Below are positions 50,873 through 60,055 of a stretch of DNA of 64,000 bases, piece by piece. Each line of letters opens with the position of its first letter. The stretch's first letter is position 1. Source of the stretch: Anaerovibrio slackiae (GTDB lineage Bacteria; Bacillota; Negativicutes; Selenomonadales; Selenomonadaceae); the NCBI RefSeq assembly GCF_009695585.1, contig NZ_VUNR01000014.1:1-64000 (forward strand), in the 5' to 3' direction. The notes beneath the pieces are model-generated. The model searched no databases. It was not told the DNA's origin and was given only the letters and a program-made list of their open reading frames with translations. The position numbers and the translations under genes are program-made.

Positions 50873-51107
50873 CATGGAAGTTTCAGGACCTTACCTATGG
50901 TTACTTGCCACAAGGGGTTCAAGCTCATTAATATGAAAGTTCTACTTTTTGTTGTCATTTTAGAAATTATATAATAAAATAATCCCAAAAGGGACAGGTG
51001 GCCTTTTTCTTTGGTATTATAGAGCATATAATATACCTACAATCGATTAAAAACAAGATAAACCAAACGCGCGCAAGTGATTTTTTTGTTTTTATAAGGA
51101 TGACAAT

Positions 51108-51836
51108 ATGATAAGTAGTGAATATTTAGACAGTGTGTGGCCTTTTTTACGGGAAACTGACCTGGAGAGGCGTAAAAAGTTTTATATTTATTTTCAAAAT
51201 GCTCCATTATGGTTGATAGACTGCGTATCTGTAGAAAGAATACAGAAAGGGACAATCTTCCTTCGGGAAGGAGATCCGGTGGATACCATGTATTTTATAG
51301 CTAAGGGGGTAATTAAGGGGACAGACATGAGGATTTATGGTATGGCCTTTGACTACATGATTTCTGTCGGGGTATATGCTTACGGCGGCATGGAATTTCT
51401 GATAGGGCTGGAGAGGTATCAGACCTCCTTGCAGGCACTAACAGACTGCATTGTGCTGAAAATACCGAAAATTCAGTTTGCCAAATGGCTGAACACAGAT
51501 ATTAGCGCCTTGGCACAGGAAGCCAGGCTCATGGGGGAATATCTGCTGGAGCAGACGTACAAGGTACGGGCTTTTTTGTTCTTGCAGGGGGCGGACAGGC
51601 TGGCCATGCTGCTGAAGACCATGTATGAGCTGGAGGCGGTGGATGGAGTCCTGCGCCTGGCTAACAATCGTCAGGAGCTGTCGGATTTTACCGGCTTGAG
51701 TGTAAAAACCATTACCCGGGCGGTGCAGAAACTTTGGCGGGAGGGACTTGTCAGCAGGCAAGGCCGCGTGCTGATGGTAGATGCGGGGCAATACCGGCTC
51801 ATACAGGAGAAGCTGTCACAGGTGATTTCAGAATAG
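51108..51836 (+). CDS. Crp/Fnr-family transcriptional regulator
   Basis: 242 residues. N-terminal cyclic-nucleotide-binding-like beta roll (RIQKGTIFLREGDPVDTMYFIAKGVIKGTD, YAYGGMEFLIGLE) and C-terminal helix-turn-helix (NRQELSDFTGLSVKTITRAVQKLWREGLVSRQG). No N-terminal Cys cluster, so it is not an iron-sulfur FNR; the effector is open. It stands 60 nt upstream of the udp-nupC-deoB-deoC-cdd run in the same direction and probably controls it. N-terminal third of the DNA is AT-rich and the rest is not, so the gene border marks the edge of the AT-rich island. Confidence 0.88.
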   Translation: MISSEYLDSVWPFLRETDLERRKKFYIYFQNAPLWLIDCVSVERIQKGTIFLREGDPVDTMYFIAKGVIKGTDMRIYGMAFDYMISVGVYAYGGMEFLIGLERYQTSLQALTDCIVLKIPKIQFAKWLNTDISALAQEARLMGEYLLEQTYKVRAFLFLQGADRLAMLLKTMYELEAVDGVLRLANNRQELSDFTGLSVKTITRAVQKLWREGLVSRQGRVLMVDAGQYRLIQEKLSQVISE

Positions 51837-51898
51837 GGGAATGGTCATCCTTGGTATGTTTTTAGAGGAAGTTTTAGATTTTAGAAGGAGAGTTTATC

Positions 51899-52690
51899 AT
51901 GCAGAATTATTCAGGTGAAGCAGGGCTGCAGTATCATTTGCAGATTCGTCCGGGGGATGTGGGGAGATATGTGATTTTGCCGGGGGATCCGAAGCGCAGT
52001 GCCAAGATTGCCCAGCATTTTGAGGATGCAAAGCTGGTGGCTGACAATCGGGAATATGTTACCTATACAGGCTATCTGAATGGTGAAAAGGTCAGCGTTA
52101 CCTCCACCGGTATAGGCGGGCCTTCTGCCTCCATCGCCATGGAGGAGCTGGTGAAGTGTGGCGCGGATACCTTCCTCAGGGTGGGAACCTGTGGCGGCAT
52201 CGATCTGGATGTCAAGGGCGGAGATATTGTAGTGGCAACAGGTGCCATCCGCATGGAGGGTACCAGCAAGGAATATGCTCCTATTGAATTTCCTGCTATT
52301 GCAGATCTGGATATTACCAATGCCATGATTGCGGCCTGCAAGAATTTGCAGCTGAATTACCATGCCGGAGTTGTGCAGTGCAAGGATGCATTCTATGGGC
52401 AGCATGATCCGCAGATTATGCCGGTGAGCTATGAGCTTCTGAACAAGTGGGAAGCCTGGAAGCGGCTGGGCTGCAAGGCATCGGAGATGGAGTCAGCCGC
52501 TCTGTTTATTGTGGCAAGCCATCTGAAGGTGCGCTGCGGTTCTGATTTTTTGGTGGTGGGCAACCAGGAAAGGGATGCCCTGGGCATGGAAAATCCGATT
52601 GTGCATGATACTGAGTCGGCTATTAAGGTAGCTGTGGAAGCCATCAGGCTTTTGATTGCGGCGGACAAGGAAAAGGCCGTACAGGGCTGA
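51899..52690 (+). CDS. udp: Uridine phosphorylase
   Basis: 263 residues of the nucleoside phosphorylase-I family. Motifs: [53 protein letters not shown] and [18 protein letters not shown], including the Gly-rich phosphate site and the Met-Glu ribose contact. Splits uridine into uracil and ribose 1-phosphate. AAGGAG before ATG 51899. First gene of the nucleoside catabolic operon. Confidence 0.93.
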   Translation: MQNYSGEAGLQYHLQIRPGDVGRYVILPGDPKRSAKIAQHFEDAKLVADNREYVTYTGYLNGEKVSVTSTGIGGPSASIAMEELVKCGADTFLRVGTCGGIDLDVKGGDIVVATGAIRMEGTSKEYAPIEFPAIADLDITNAMIAACKNLQLNYHAGVVQCKDAFYGQHDPQIMPVSYELLNKWEAWKRLGCKASEMESAALFIVASHLKVRCGSDFLVVGNQERDALGMENPIVHDTESAIKVAVEAIRLLIAADKEKAVQG

Positions 52691-52706
52691 TCGGAGGGAA
52701 TTTTTT

Positions 52707-53813
52707 ATGCAGCTTGCAATGAATTTGCTGGGCATTGTCGTGGTTATCGGCCTGTGCTGGCTCTTGTCATGGCACAGAAGGGATGTCAACTGGCGGCTGG
52801 TAGGCAAGGCTCTGGCCATTCAGTTTTTGCTGGCGATTTTTATCGTCAAGGTGCCTGTGGGGCAGCAGGTGATTGCCGTGCTATCTGATGGCGTGACTGC
52901 CGTGGTGAACAGCGGCAAGGACGGCGTAGCCTTTGTTTTTGGCGATTTGGCAGATAGCTCCAAGGGCTTTATATTTGTCGTTCAGGCACTGGCAAATATT
53001 ATTTTCGTATCAGGCCTGGTAGAGCTTTTGTATTATCTGGGTGTCATCGGTTTTGTGGTCAAAAAATTGGGCTGGGTGGTCAGGAAATTGATTGGCTCTA
53101 CGGAAACGGAGAGCTTTATTGCCACAGCTAATATGTTTTTGGGGCAGACCAGCAGCCCTGTTTTGATCAGCAGGTATATTGGACACATGACCAGGAGCGA
53201 AATTCTTGTTATTCTGGTTGCAGGCATGGGCAGTATTCTCATCTCCAAAATTATTTTGCCTGAGGTGGAAACAGCTGAAAGTCTGGATGAGCTGGCTATT
53301 GATGGCAAGGGAAGCAACAGCAGCCCTATAGAGGCGGTTATCAACGGTGCTTCCGTGGGTGTAACCATAGTTATCGGTATTTCAGCTTCCCTGATTGCCA
53401 TTATCGGCCTGGTAGCGTTGCTCAATATGATTCTCGGTTTTGCCGGGCTGAGCCTGGAGATTATTTTCGGCTATATATTTGCGCCTTTTGGCTATCTTAT
53501 GGGCTTTGATGGTGCGGCCGCCTTGCAGGAGGGAACCTTGCTGGGGCAGAAGATAGCCCTCAACGAATTTGTAGCCTTTAGCAATCTGGGCTCCTTTATT
53601 GGAACCCTTGATGCCAGGACTGCCATGATGGCTTCTATTTCTCTGGCAGGTTTTGCCAATGTGGGCAGCATGGCTATTTGCGTAGGCGGCATCGGTGCCC
53701 TGTGCCCTGGCAAGAAGGGCGTGCTTTCCCAGCTGGTGCTGCGGGGGATGATAGGCGGTGCTCTCCTGAGTATTTTGAGTGCCATGCTGTGCGGCTTGGT
53801 GGCACTGTTCTGA
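52707..53813 (+). CDS. nupC: Concentrative nucleoside transporter (NupC/CNT family)
   Basis: 368 residues with the family's three domains: N-terminal helices ([45 protein letters not shown]), the central [18 protein letters not shown] with [26 protein letters not shown] and the C-terminal [49 protein letters not shown]. Imports nucleosides with Na or H. ATG 52707 with CGGAGGG upstream, 16 nt after udp. Confidence 0.93.
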   Translation: MQLAMNLLGIVVVIGLCWLLSWHRRDVNWRLVGKALAIQFLLAIFIVKVPVGQQVIAVLSDGVTAVVNSGKDGVAFVFGDLADSSKGFIFVVQALANIIFVSGLVELLYYLGVIGFVVKKLGWVVRKLIGSTETESFIATANMFLGQTSSPVLISRYIGHMTRSEILVILVAGMGSILISKIILPEVETAESLDELAIDGKGSNSSPIEAVINGASVGVTIVIGISASLIAIIGLVALLNMILGFAGLSLEIIFGYIFAPFGYLMGFDGAAALQEGTLLGQKIALNEFVAFSNLGSFIGTLDARTAMMASISLAGFANVGSMAICVGGIGALCPGKKGVLSQLVLRGMIGGALLSILSAMLCGLVALF

Positions 53814-53865
53814 TGCTGCCAGAAAAATACAGTGGCATGAGTTTTATTTAAAGAGGTGCTGTAGG

Positions 53866-55056
53866 ATGAAAAAGTATAAACGTATTTTTACTGTTGTGCT
53901 GGATTCTGTAGGCATAGGTGCTGCCGGTGACGCTGAGGCCTTTGGCGATGCCGGGGCGGATACCCTGGGGCATATTTCACGGCAGGTGCCGGGGATGAAA
54001 ATTCCCCACCTGCAGAGCCTGGGCATAGCAAATGTGCACAGGCTGCCCCATATCCGGGCGGCAGAAAAGCCTCTCGGCTACTATGCCAGGCTGCGGGAGG
54101 CAAGCAATGGCAAGGATACCATGACCGGCCATTGGGAAATGATGGGGCTGCATATTACCACCCCCTTCAAGACCTTTACGGAAACCGGTTTTCCCAAGGA
54201 GCTGATAGATGAGCTGTCCCGGCGCACCGGCAGGGTGATTATCGGCAACAAGAGTGCCAGCGGCACGGCAATCCTGGATGAGCTGGGGGAGGAGGAAATT
54301 GCCACAGGGCACATGATTGTCTATACCTCGGCTGACTCAGTGCTGCAGATTTGCGGCAACGAGGAAACCTTCGGACTGGATGAGCTGTATCGCTGCTGCG
54401 AGATTGCCAGGGAGCTGACCATGCGGGACGAGTGGAAGGTGGGCAGGGTGATTGCCCGGCCGTATGTAGGCAGGAAAAAGGGGGAGTTCAGGCGCACCAG
54501 CAACCGGCATGACTACGCCTTGAAGCCTTATGGCGCCACTGTCTTGAATGCTCTGAAGGAGGCCGGGTACGATGTGATTTCCGTGGGAAAGATTGCGGAT
54601 ATTTTTGACGGGGAGGGCATTACCGAGTCCAACAAGTCAAAAAGCTCCGTGCATGGCATGGAGCAGACCATAGAGCTTGCCGGACGGGACTTTACAGGCC
54701 TGTGCTTTGTTAATCTGGTGGATTTTGATGCCCAGTGGGGACATCGGCGCAACGTGCAGGGGTACGCTGAGGAATTGGAGCGGTTTGATGTGAGGCTGGG
54801 GCAGCTGTTGCCTCTGCTCCGTGATGATGATTTGCTGATTCTGACTGCTGACCACGGCAATGATCCTACCTTCCGGGGGACGGATCACACCAGGGAGGAT
54901 GTGCCGTTTTTGGCCTATTCCCCTTCTATGAAAGGGCATGGAGAGTTGCCGGACTGCGATACCTTTGCCGTTATCGGGGCAACTATTGCAGATAATTTCG
55001 GGGTGGCCATGCCGGAGGGAACCATCGGTACATCCCTGCTGGATTGCCTGGCATGA
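53866..55056 (+). CDS. deoB: Phosphopentomutase
   Basis: Interconverts (deoxy)ribose 1- and 5-phosphate using two Mn ions in the alkaline phosphatase fold. 396 residues: [23 protein letters not shown], the catalytic Thr in [14 protein letters not shown], and [16 protein letters not shown] with [20 protein letters not shown] supplying metal ligands. AAGAGGTG precedes ATG 53866. Works between Udp and DeoC. Confidence 0.96.
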   Translation: MKKYKRIFTVVLDSVGIGAAGDAEAFGDAGADTLGHISRQVPGMKIPHLQSLGIANVHRLPHIRAAEKPLGYYARLREASNGKDTMTGHWEMMGLHITTPFKTFTETGFPKELIDELSRRTGRVIIGNKSASGTAILDELGEEEIATGHMIVYTSADSVLQICGNEETFGLDELYRCCEIARELTMRDEWKVGRVIARPYVGRKKGEFRRTSNRHDYALKPYGATVLNALKEAGYDVISVGKIADIFDGEGITESNKSKSSVHGMEQTIELAGRDFTGLCFVNLVDFDAQWGHRRNVQGYAEELERFDVRLGQLLPLLRDDDLLILTADHGNDPTFRGTDHTREDVPFLAYSPSMKGHGELPDCDTFAVIGATIADNFGVAMPEGTIGTSLLDCLA

Positions 55057-55102
55057 TTGATAGGAAATTTGTAGTATGATGATATAGAAATGAGGTTGGC
55101 TG

Positions 55103-55768
55103 ATGGATAAGAAGGATATACTGGCAAGGGTTGATCATACGTTGCTGGATCCGACGGCAGGCTGGGAGGATATACGTCGGGTTTTGGATGATGCGCTGCA
55201 CTATGGCACGGCTTCGGCATGTATTCCGCCGGCTTATGTAAGGCAGGCGGCAGAACAGGTGGAGGGACTGCTGCCTATCTGCACGGTAATCGGTTTTCCT
55301 AATGGCTACAGCACGGTGGCAGTCAAGACCTTTGAGGCGGCTGCTGCCGTTCAGGATGGTGCAGACGAAATAGATATGGTGCTGAACATTGGCTTGCTGA
55401 AGGCACATCGTGATGCGGAGGTGCAGGCGGAAATCATGATGGTACATGATTCCTGCCGGGGCAAGCTGGTCAAGGTCATCATTGAAACCTGCCTTTTGAC
55501 AGAGGAGGAAAAAATTCGTGCCTGCCATCTGGTGACTGAGGCAGGGGCGGAGTATATTAAGACATCTACGGGCTTTTCTACCGGCGGTGCCACCTTTGAG
55601 GATGTAGCCCTGCTGAGAAAGCATGTAGGTCCCAATGTTAAGGTAAAGGCCGCAGGCGGTATTTCCTCCTTTGCTGATGCGGAGAAATTCATAGAGCTGG
55701 GAGCGGACAGGCTGGGCACCAGCCGCCTGGTGAAGCTGATGAAGCAGGAAGAGGGGTGGAGATATTGA
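55103..55768 (+). CDS. deoC: Deoxyribose-phosphate aldolase
   Basis: Class I aldolase splitting deoxyribose 5-phosphate into acetaldehyde and glyceraldehyde 3-phosphate. 221 residues: VDHTLLDPTA, VIGFPNGYSTVAVKTFEAAAAV, DEIDMVLNIG, LVKVIIETCLLTEEE with the region of Schiff-base Lys in EYIKTSTGF, and KAAGGISS. Stop overlaps the cdd start. Confidence 0.96.
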   Translation: MDKKDILARVDHTLLDPTAGWEDIRRVLDDALHYGTASACIPPAYVRQAAEQVEGLLPICTVIGFPNGYSTVAVKTFEAAAAVQDGADEIDMVLNIGLLKAHRDAEVQAEIMMVHDSCRGKLVKVIIETCLLTEEEKIRACHLVTEAGAEYIKTSTGFSTGGATFEDVALLRKHVGPNVKVKAAGGISSFADAEKFIELGADRLGTSRLVKLMKQEEGWRY

Positions 55769-56181
55769 CCAATGAGGAGCTTTTTCAGGAGGCCCAAAAG
55801 GCAAGGCTTCATGCCTATACGCCCTATTCCCATTTTCAGGTAGGGGCGGCGCTTTTGACAAAGGAGGGCAAGGTTTATCACGGCTGCAATATTGAAAATG
55901 CCGCCTATGGCCCCACTAACTGTGCGGAGCGTACGGCTTTTTTTAAGGCAGTGTACGAGGGTGAAAGAGAATTTGACAGGATTGCCATTGCAGGTGCCCC
56001 GGAAGGGCAGGAGCCGGAGGAAATGTGTGCTCCCTGCGGTGTCTGCCGTCAGGTGATGATGGAATTCTGCCAGCCGGACAGCTTCCGGATTATCCTGTCA
56101 GATGGCAAGGGCAGCGTGGCTGATTTTGCCCTGGGGGAGCTGCTGCCCTACGGCTTTGGCCCTGCTAATCTGGGCAAATGA
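55765..56181 (+). CDS. cdd: Cytidine deaminase
   Basis: Zinc enzyme converting (deoxy)cytidine to (deoxy)uridine, feeding Udp. 138 residues: zinc/catalytic motif NCAERTAFFKAV and CAPCGVCRQVMMEF. Start TTG 55765 (MTNEELFQEAQKARLHAYTPYSHFQVGAAL) overlaps the deoC TGA; the upstream GTG 55756 would add three residues. Last gene of the operon, followed by a terminator. Confidence 0.95.
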   Translation: MTNEELFQEAQKARLHAYTPYSHFQVGAALLTKEGKVYHGCNIENAAYGPTNCAERTAFFKAVYEGEREFDRIAIAGAPEGQEPEEMCAPCGVCRQVMMEFCQPDSFRIILSDGKGSVADFALGELLPYGFGPANLGK

Positions 56182-56252
56182 ACAGATAGCAGGTGATTTT
56201 GCGCAAAGGTCGGCAGGTAATTGACAGGTAATTTTATATAATTTTGCACAGC

Positions 56253-56288
56253 AAAAGAGGATGGCAGGGATTGCCATCCTCTTTTTTG
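56253..56288 (+). terminator. Terminator after the nucleoside operon
   Basis: AAAAGAGGATGGCA (56253-56266) pairs with TGCCATCCTCTTTT, continuing into a T-run. Symmetric, so likely also serves the convergent rubrerythrin gene. Confidence 0.93.
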
Positions 56289-56333
56289 GAAATTAATGGG
56301 ATATATGTGGAAATTTTAAGGGAAGCAAATTGA

Positions 56334-56879
56334 TTATTTACCGAAGTAACGCTTCAGGAGGCCGGCAAAGCCCTTGCAATGGCGAGCTTCGTCCTTGCAC
56401 ATCTCATGCACGGTGTCATGGATAGCATCCAGGTTCAGCTGCTTTGCCTTAACAGCAAGCTTCTTCTTGCCTTCGGTGGCACCGAACTCTGCATCCTTGC
56501 GCATGGACAGGTTCTTCTCGGTGCTGTCGGTGAGCACCTCGCCCAGGAGCTCAGCAAACTTGGCAGCATGCTCAGCTTCCTCAAAAGCATAGCGCTTGAA
56601 AGCCTCGGCAACCTCAGGATAGCCCTCACGGTCAGCCACGCGGCTCATAGCCAGATACATACCTACCTCGGAGCACTCGCCGTTGAAGTTCTCGCGGAGC
56701 CCCTCGATAATCTCCGGGTCAACACCCTGAGCTACGCCCAGACGATGTTCGTCTGCCAGCTGCATCTCGCCTTCCATCTCCTTGAACTTGTCAGCGCCTG
56801 CCTTACAGATAGGGCACTTCTCAGGAGCAGCATCGCCTTCATGAACATAACCGCAAATGGTGCATACGAACTTTTTCAT
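56334..56879 (-). CDS. rbr: Reverse rubrerythrin (N-terminal rubredoxin domain)
   Basis: NADH-linked peroxidase of anaerobes. 181 residues: the rubredoxin Fe(SCys)4 domain comes first ([21 protein letters not shown]), the order opposite to classic rubrerythrin; the ferritin-like diiron domain follows with [31 protein letters not shown] and [12 protein letters not shown] giving Glu/His ligands. AGGAGG ten bases upstream. Pairs functionally with superoxide reductase. Confidence 0.95.
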   Translation of the reverse strand: MKKFVCTICGYVHEGDAAPEKCPICKAGADKFKEMEGEMQLADEHRLGVAQGVDPEIIEGLRENFNGECSEVGMYLAMSRVADREGYPEVAEAFKRYAFEEAEHAAKFAELLGEVLTDSTEKNLSMRKDAEFGATEGKKKLAVKAKQLNLDAIHDTVHEMCKDEARHCKGFAGLLKRYFGK

Positions 56880-57200
56880 AACTTTTTCCTCCTATATGAT
56901 ACACACAACACTGTTTTGTCCTTATCTCTATGGACCTTATTATACTAATTCGACACAAATTTGAAAAATCCTGTTTTTTGGCAAATTTTTTCTTTTTAAG
57001 GCTTTTTCTTTAGTTTTCTGGCGTATGCTTTATTTATTATTAATTTATAAAAAATAGTAATGGATAATAATTATCATAATGAAATAGCTGAAAATCTCTT
57101 TTGTGCAGGTTGCACAAGTTTTTTGCTATAGGGGATTATTTGTGATAAAATTTTATATTGAAAAAGAATGTATTTTTAGCGAGCAAATGGGAGCGTAATA
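56880..57200. promoter_or_regulatory. Divergent spacer with rbr promoter and TTGTGCA-N3-TGCACAA dyad
   Basis: This 321-nt AT-rich spacer has no gene. On the minus strand, TATAAT at about 56938-56943 serves rbr, with a weak -35. At 57101-57117 TTGTGCAGGTTGCACAA is a 7-3-7 palindrome, almost the same as the one before codB (14677-14693), followed by TTTTTTGCTATAGGGG and the tsaE start. Confidence 0.5.
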
Positions 57201-57677
57201 ATGTTTAAATTTAAATCTGATGCACCTGCAAGGACAGCGGAGCTGGCAAGAAGGCTTGCCGGTGTGCTGAGGCCGGGAACTGTTATCTGCCTGGATGGGG
57301 ATTTGGGGGCTGGCAAGACCTTGTTTGTGCAGAATCTTGCCGCCAGCCTGGGCGTGCAGGGAGAGGTTACCAGCCCAACCTTCAATCTGATGAACCTGTA
57401 TGAGGACGGCAGGCTGCCGCTGGTGCATTTTGATTTGTACCGGCTGGAGCAGGAATACGAGCTGGACGAGATTGGCTTTTATGATTATGCGGAGAACCCT
57501 GATGGCCTGGTGCTGATAGAGTGGGCGGAAAAATTCCCTGAGTGCCTGCCGGAAGACCATATTGCCCTGGAAATCCAGCGCACTGATGTGGAAGATGAGC
57601 GTGTGCTGGTGTTCAGGCTGGCAGGTAGTGCCCTGCAGGATGTGTATAAGGAGATGGAAAAGCTTTGCCAATTTTAG
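57201..57677 (+). CDS. tsaE: tRNA t6A biosynthesis ATPase TsaE
   Basis: Small P-loop ATPase regenerating the TsaB-TsaD complex during t6A37 synthesis. 158 residues: Walker A GDLGAGKT (residues about 34-41), VTSPTFNLMNLYEDGRLPLVHFDLYRL, and a C-terminal LIEWAEKFPECLP. It leads the tsaE-tsaB-rimI-tsaD operon and overlaps tsaB by 13 bases. Confidence 0.96.
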   Translation: MFKFKSDAPARTAELARRLAGVLRPGTVICLDGDLGAGKTLFVQNLAASLGVQGEVTSPTFNLMNLYEDGRLPLVHFDLYRLEQEYELDEIGFYDYAENPDGLVLIEWAEKFPECLPEDHIALEIQRTDVEDERVLVFRLAGSALQDVYKEMEKLCQF

Positions 57678-58393
57678 CAATAGATACAGCGACGATGGTT
57701 TCCAGCGTGGCTGTGGCGGATGAAAAAAGACTGTTAGCCGAGCTGACAGTGCAGACCAGATTAACCCACTCGGAAACCCTTTTGCCTCATATAGAAAAGG
57801 TGCTGCAGCTGGCAGGGGTGAAAAAGGCGGAGCTGACCGGGGTGGCTGTGAGCCTGGGGCCAGGTTCCTTTACGGGACTGCGCATAGGGCTGGCAGCTGC
57901 CAAGGCGATTTCCTACGGTTTGAGTATTCCGATTTTCGGCATTCCCACTACGGAGGTGCTGGCATGGCATTACCCGGTGCCTGGTATTGCCGTGGTACCC
58001 TTTATCGATGCCCAGAAGGGAAATGTGTACAGCGCGGTCTATACATGGCAGGGAGATGGCTTCGCGGAGGTGAGCCCTGTGCAGGTTTACTCCGTAGATG
58101 AGGCACTGGCCTTGTGTGCAAGCCAGCAGATGACAGTGATGGCAGTAGGCGATATGGTGGCGAAAAAACTGGCAGGACGTGAGGATTTGCCAGCCAATGT
58201 GCAGCTGCCGCCGCAGCACCTGCTGATGCCCCGTGCTGCCAATGTGGCCATGGCAGCCCTCAGGCGGCAGCAGGAGGGCAGGGAGGATTCCGTCATGGAT
58301 TTGGAGCCGGTGTACATCAGGCGCTCCGAGGCGGAGGTGCTGTGGGAAAAGCGTCATGGCACCGATAATGAAAAGGAGAAGGTGCAGCCATGA
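57665..58393 (+). CDS. tsaB: tRNA t6A biosynthesis dimerisation factor TsaB
   Basis: Inactive ASKHA protein that pairs with TsaD. 242 residues: ILAIDTATMVSSVAV, LTHSETLLPHIEKVL, GVAVSLGPGSFTGLRIGLAAAKAI. Start TTG 57665 lies inside tsaE, with AAGGAG at 57648-57653. Overlaps rimI by four bases. Confidence 0.95.
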   Translation: MPILAIDTATMVSSVAVADEKRLLAELTVQTRLTHSETLLPHIEKVLQLAGVKKAELTGVAVSLGPGSFTGLRIGLAAAKAISYGLSIPIFGIPTTEVLAWHYPVPGIAVVPFIDAQKGNVYSAVYTWQGDGFAEVSPVQVYSVDEALALCASQQMTVMAVGDMVAKKLAGREDLPANVQLPPQHLLMPRAANVAMAALRRQQEGREDSVMDLEPVYIRRSEAEVLWEKRHGTDNEKEKVQP

Positions 58394-58908
58394 GCAATAA
58401 GCCTGCAGTAACTGAAAGGGCGCCAGGGAATCCTAAGAATGGCAATCCCAATGAAAGCAGTATTATTTTTCGCCGCATGGTGCAGGATGATGCAGATGGC
58501 GTGGCAAGGGTGGAGGCGGCATGCATGCCGGTGCCCTGGTCACGGCAGTCCTTTTGGGAGGAGGCATCCCATACGGATGCTTATTACCTGCTGGCAACGG
58601 ATGCAGAACGGGATGATTTGATTGTGGCCTATGCCGGCTGCTGGGTGCTTGCCAACGAGGGGCATATCACCAATGTAGCGGTGGACCCTGCTTATCAGGG
58701 GCAGGGGCTTGGCAGGCGGCTGATGAATGAGCTCATCCTGCGTGTGAAGGAGCTGGGGGTGGATTCCATGACACTGGAGGTGCGCCCATCCAACCAGGTG
58801 GCAATCAATCTCTATACCAGCCTGGGCTTTCGCAGCGTGGGGCAGCGTCCAAAATATTACACCAATCCTGTAGAAGCGGCTGAAATCATGTGGAATACCA
58901 AGCTGTAG
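58390..58908 (+). CDS. rimI: Ribosomal protein S18-alanine N-acetyltransferase
   Basis: GNAT-fold acetyltransferase. 172 residues: a 25-residue hydrophilic N-terminal extension, then IIFRRMVQDDADGVARVEAACMPVPWSRQSFWEE, the acetyl-CoA motif NVAVDPAYQGQGLGRRLMNELI, and EVRPSNQVAINLYTSLGFRSVGQRPKYY. Coupled to tsaB by an ATGA overlap. The substrate S18 is known for E. coli RimI; here inferred. Confidence 0.92.
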   Translation: MSNKPAVTERAPGNPKNGNPNESSIIFRRMVQDDADGVARVEAACMPVPWSRQSFWEEASHTDAYYLLATDAERDDLIVAYAGCWVLANEGHITNVAVDPAYQGQGLGRRLMNELILRVKELGVDSMTLEVRPSNQVAINLYTSLGFRSVGQRPKYYTNPVEAAEIMWNTKL

Positions 58909-58973
58909 AGACTTCAGCAGCCTTTTTCTTTTCCTTTTTAGCCGGAGCTTTTCGGAGATAGTCGTTATGTCGT

Positions 58974-59014
58974 AGATATTTAAAGATACGTGGAGATATT
59001 TAGAGATACTTATG
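58974..59014 (+). repeat. 20-nt imperfect tandem repeat directly before tsaD
   Basis: AGATATTTAAAGATACGTGG (58974-58993) is repeated as AGATATTTAGAGATACTTATGG, whose last bases are the tsaD start codon. No good ribosome site sits at the normal distance, so the repeat may set tsaD translation. Confidence 0.55.
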
Positions 59015-60031
59015 GATAATAAAATTACTCTAGCAATAGAATCCAGCTGTGATGAAACATCTGCAGCTGTTTTGCGCGGCGGGCGGGAGGTCCTGTCGCT
59101 GGTGATTTCCACCCAGATTCCCGTCCATCAGAAATTTGGCGGCGTGGTGCCGGAAATCGCCTCCAGAAAGCACATTGTGAATATTATGCCGGTCATAGAC
59201 GAGACGCTGCAAAAGGCGGGGCTAAGCCTTTCGGATATAGACCAGGTGGCTGTAACCTACGGGCCGGGACTGGTAGGAGCGCTTTTGGTAGGCGTATCCG
59301 CCGCCAAGGCACTTGCCTTTACCCTGGGGGTGCCGCTGATTGGCGTCAATCATCTGGAAGGTCATATTTTTGCCAACTTTATCAGCCATCCTGATTTAAA
59401 GCCGCCTTTTATGGCACTGGTAGTCTCAGGCGGCCATACTTCCCTGGTGCATGTGAAGGATTATAATTCCTTCGCCCTCATGGGGCAGACCAGGGACGAT
59501 GCGGCAGGGGAGGCCTTTGACAAGGTGGCCAGGGTAATGGGGCTGCCTTATCCGGGCGGTCCGCAGATTGACAGGCTGGCGCAGGAAGGGGATCCCCATG
59601 CCATTGATTTCCCCAAGGCCTTGCAGGAAAAGGGCAATTATGAGTTCAGCTTCAGCGGCTTGAAGTCTGCGGTGCTGAATTATCTGAACAGCATGAAGTG
59701 CAAAAATCTGCCTGTCAATAAGGCAGATGTGGCGGCTTCTTTCCAGAATACAGTCATTGAGGTGCTGATCGCCAAGGCCATGGACGCGGTCAGGGAGTCC
59801 GGCTGCGATACTCTGGTGCTGGCAGGAGGCGTGGCTGCCAACAGCTCCCTGGAGGGGCGGCTTAGGGAGGCGGCTGACCGTGAGGGAATCCGCTTCTGCT
59901 ATCCTGACAAGCTGCTCTGCACCGACAATGCGGCCATGATTGGCTGTAGGGGCTACTATCAGGCACAGGCAGGCATTTACTCTGATTTGTATCTCAATGC
60001 AGTGCCGGGGCTGGCACTGACGGATTTGTAG
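59012..60031 (+). CDS. tsaD: tRNA N6-adenosine threonylcarbamoyltransferase TsaD
   Basis: Catalytic subunit transferring threonylcarbamoyl from its AMP adduct to A37 of tRNA. 339 residues: LAIESSCDETSAAVL, VVPEIASRKHI, the metal motif HLEGHIFANF, VSGGHTSLVHV, and the C-terminal CTDNAAMIGCRGYY. Ends the tsa operon. Product is further cyclised by TcdA (13 kb). Confidence 0.97.
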   Translation: MDNKITLAIESSCDETSAAVLRGGREVLSLVISTQIPVHQKFGGVVPEIASRKHIVNIMPVIDETLQKAGLSLSDIDQVAVTYGPGLVGALLVGVSAAKALAFTLGVPLIGVNHLEGHIFANFISHPDLKPPFMALVVSGGHTSLVHVKDYNSFALMGQTRDDAAGEAFDKVARVMGLPYPGGPQIDRLAQEGDPHAIDFPKALQEKGNYEFSFSGLKSAVLNYLNSMKCKNLPVNKADVAASFQNTVIEVLIAKAMDAVRESGCDTLVLAGGVAANSSLEGRLREAADREGIRFCYPDKLLCTDNAAMIGCRGYYQAQAGIYSDLYLNAVPGLALTDL

Positions 60032-60055
60032 CAGGCAGGACAGGAGGCGGCAGGT

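Noticed and set aside
50983-51008. Hairpin AAAAGG...CCTTTTT upstream of the Crp/Fnr gene as a terminator
   Set aside because: Stem of only six AT-rich pairs with a nine-base loop; the stronger terminator at 50824-50872 already ends the island genes.
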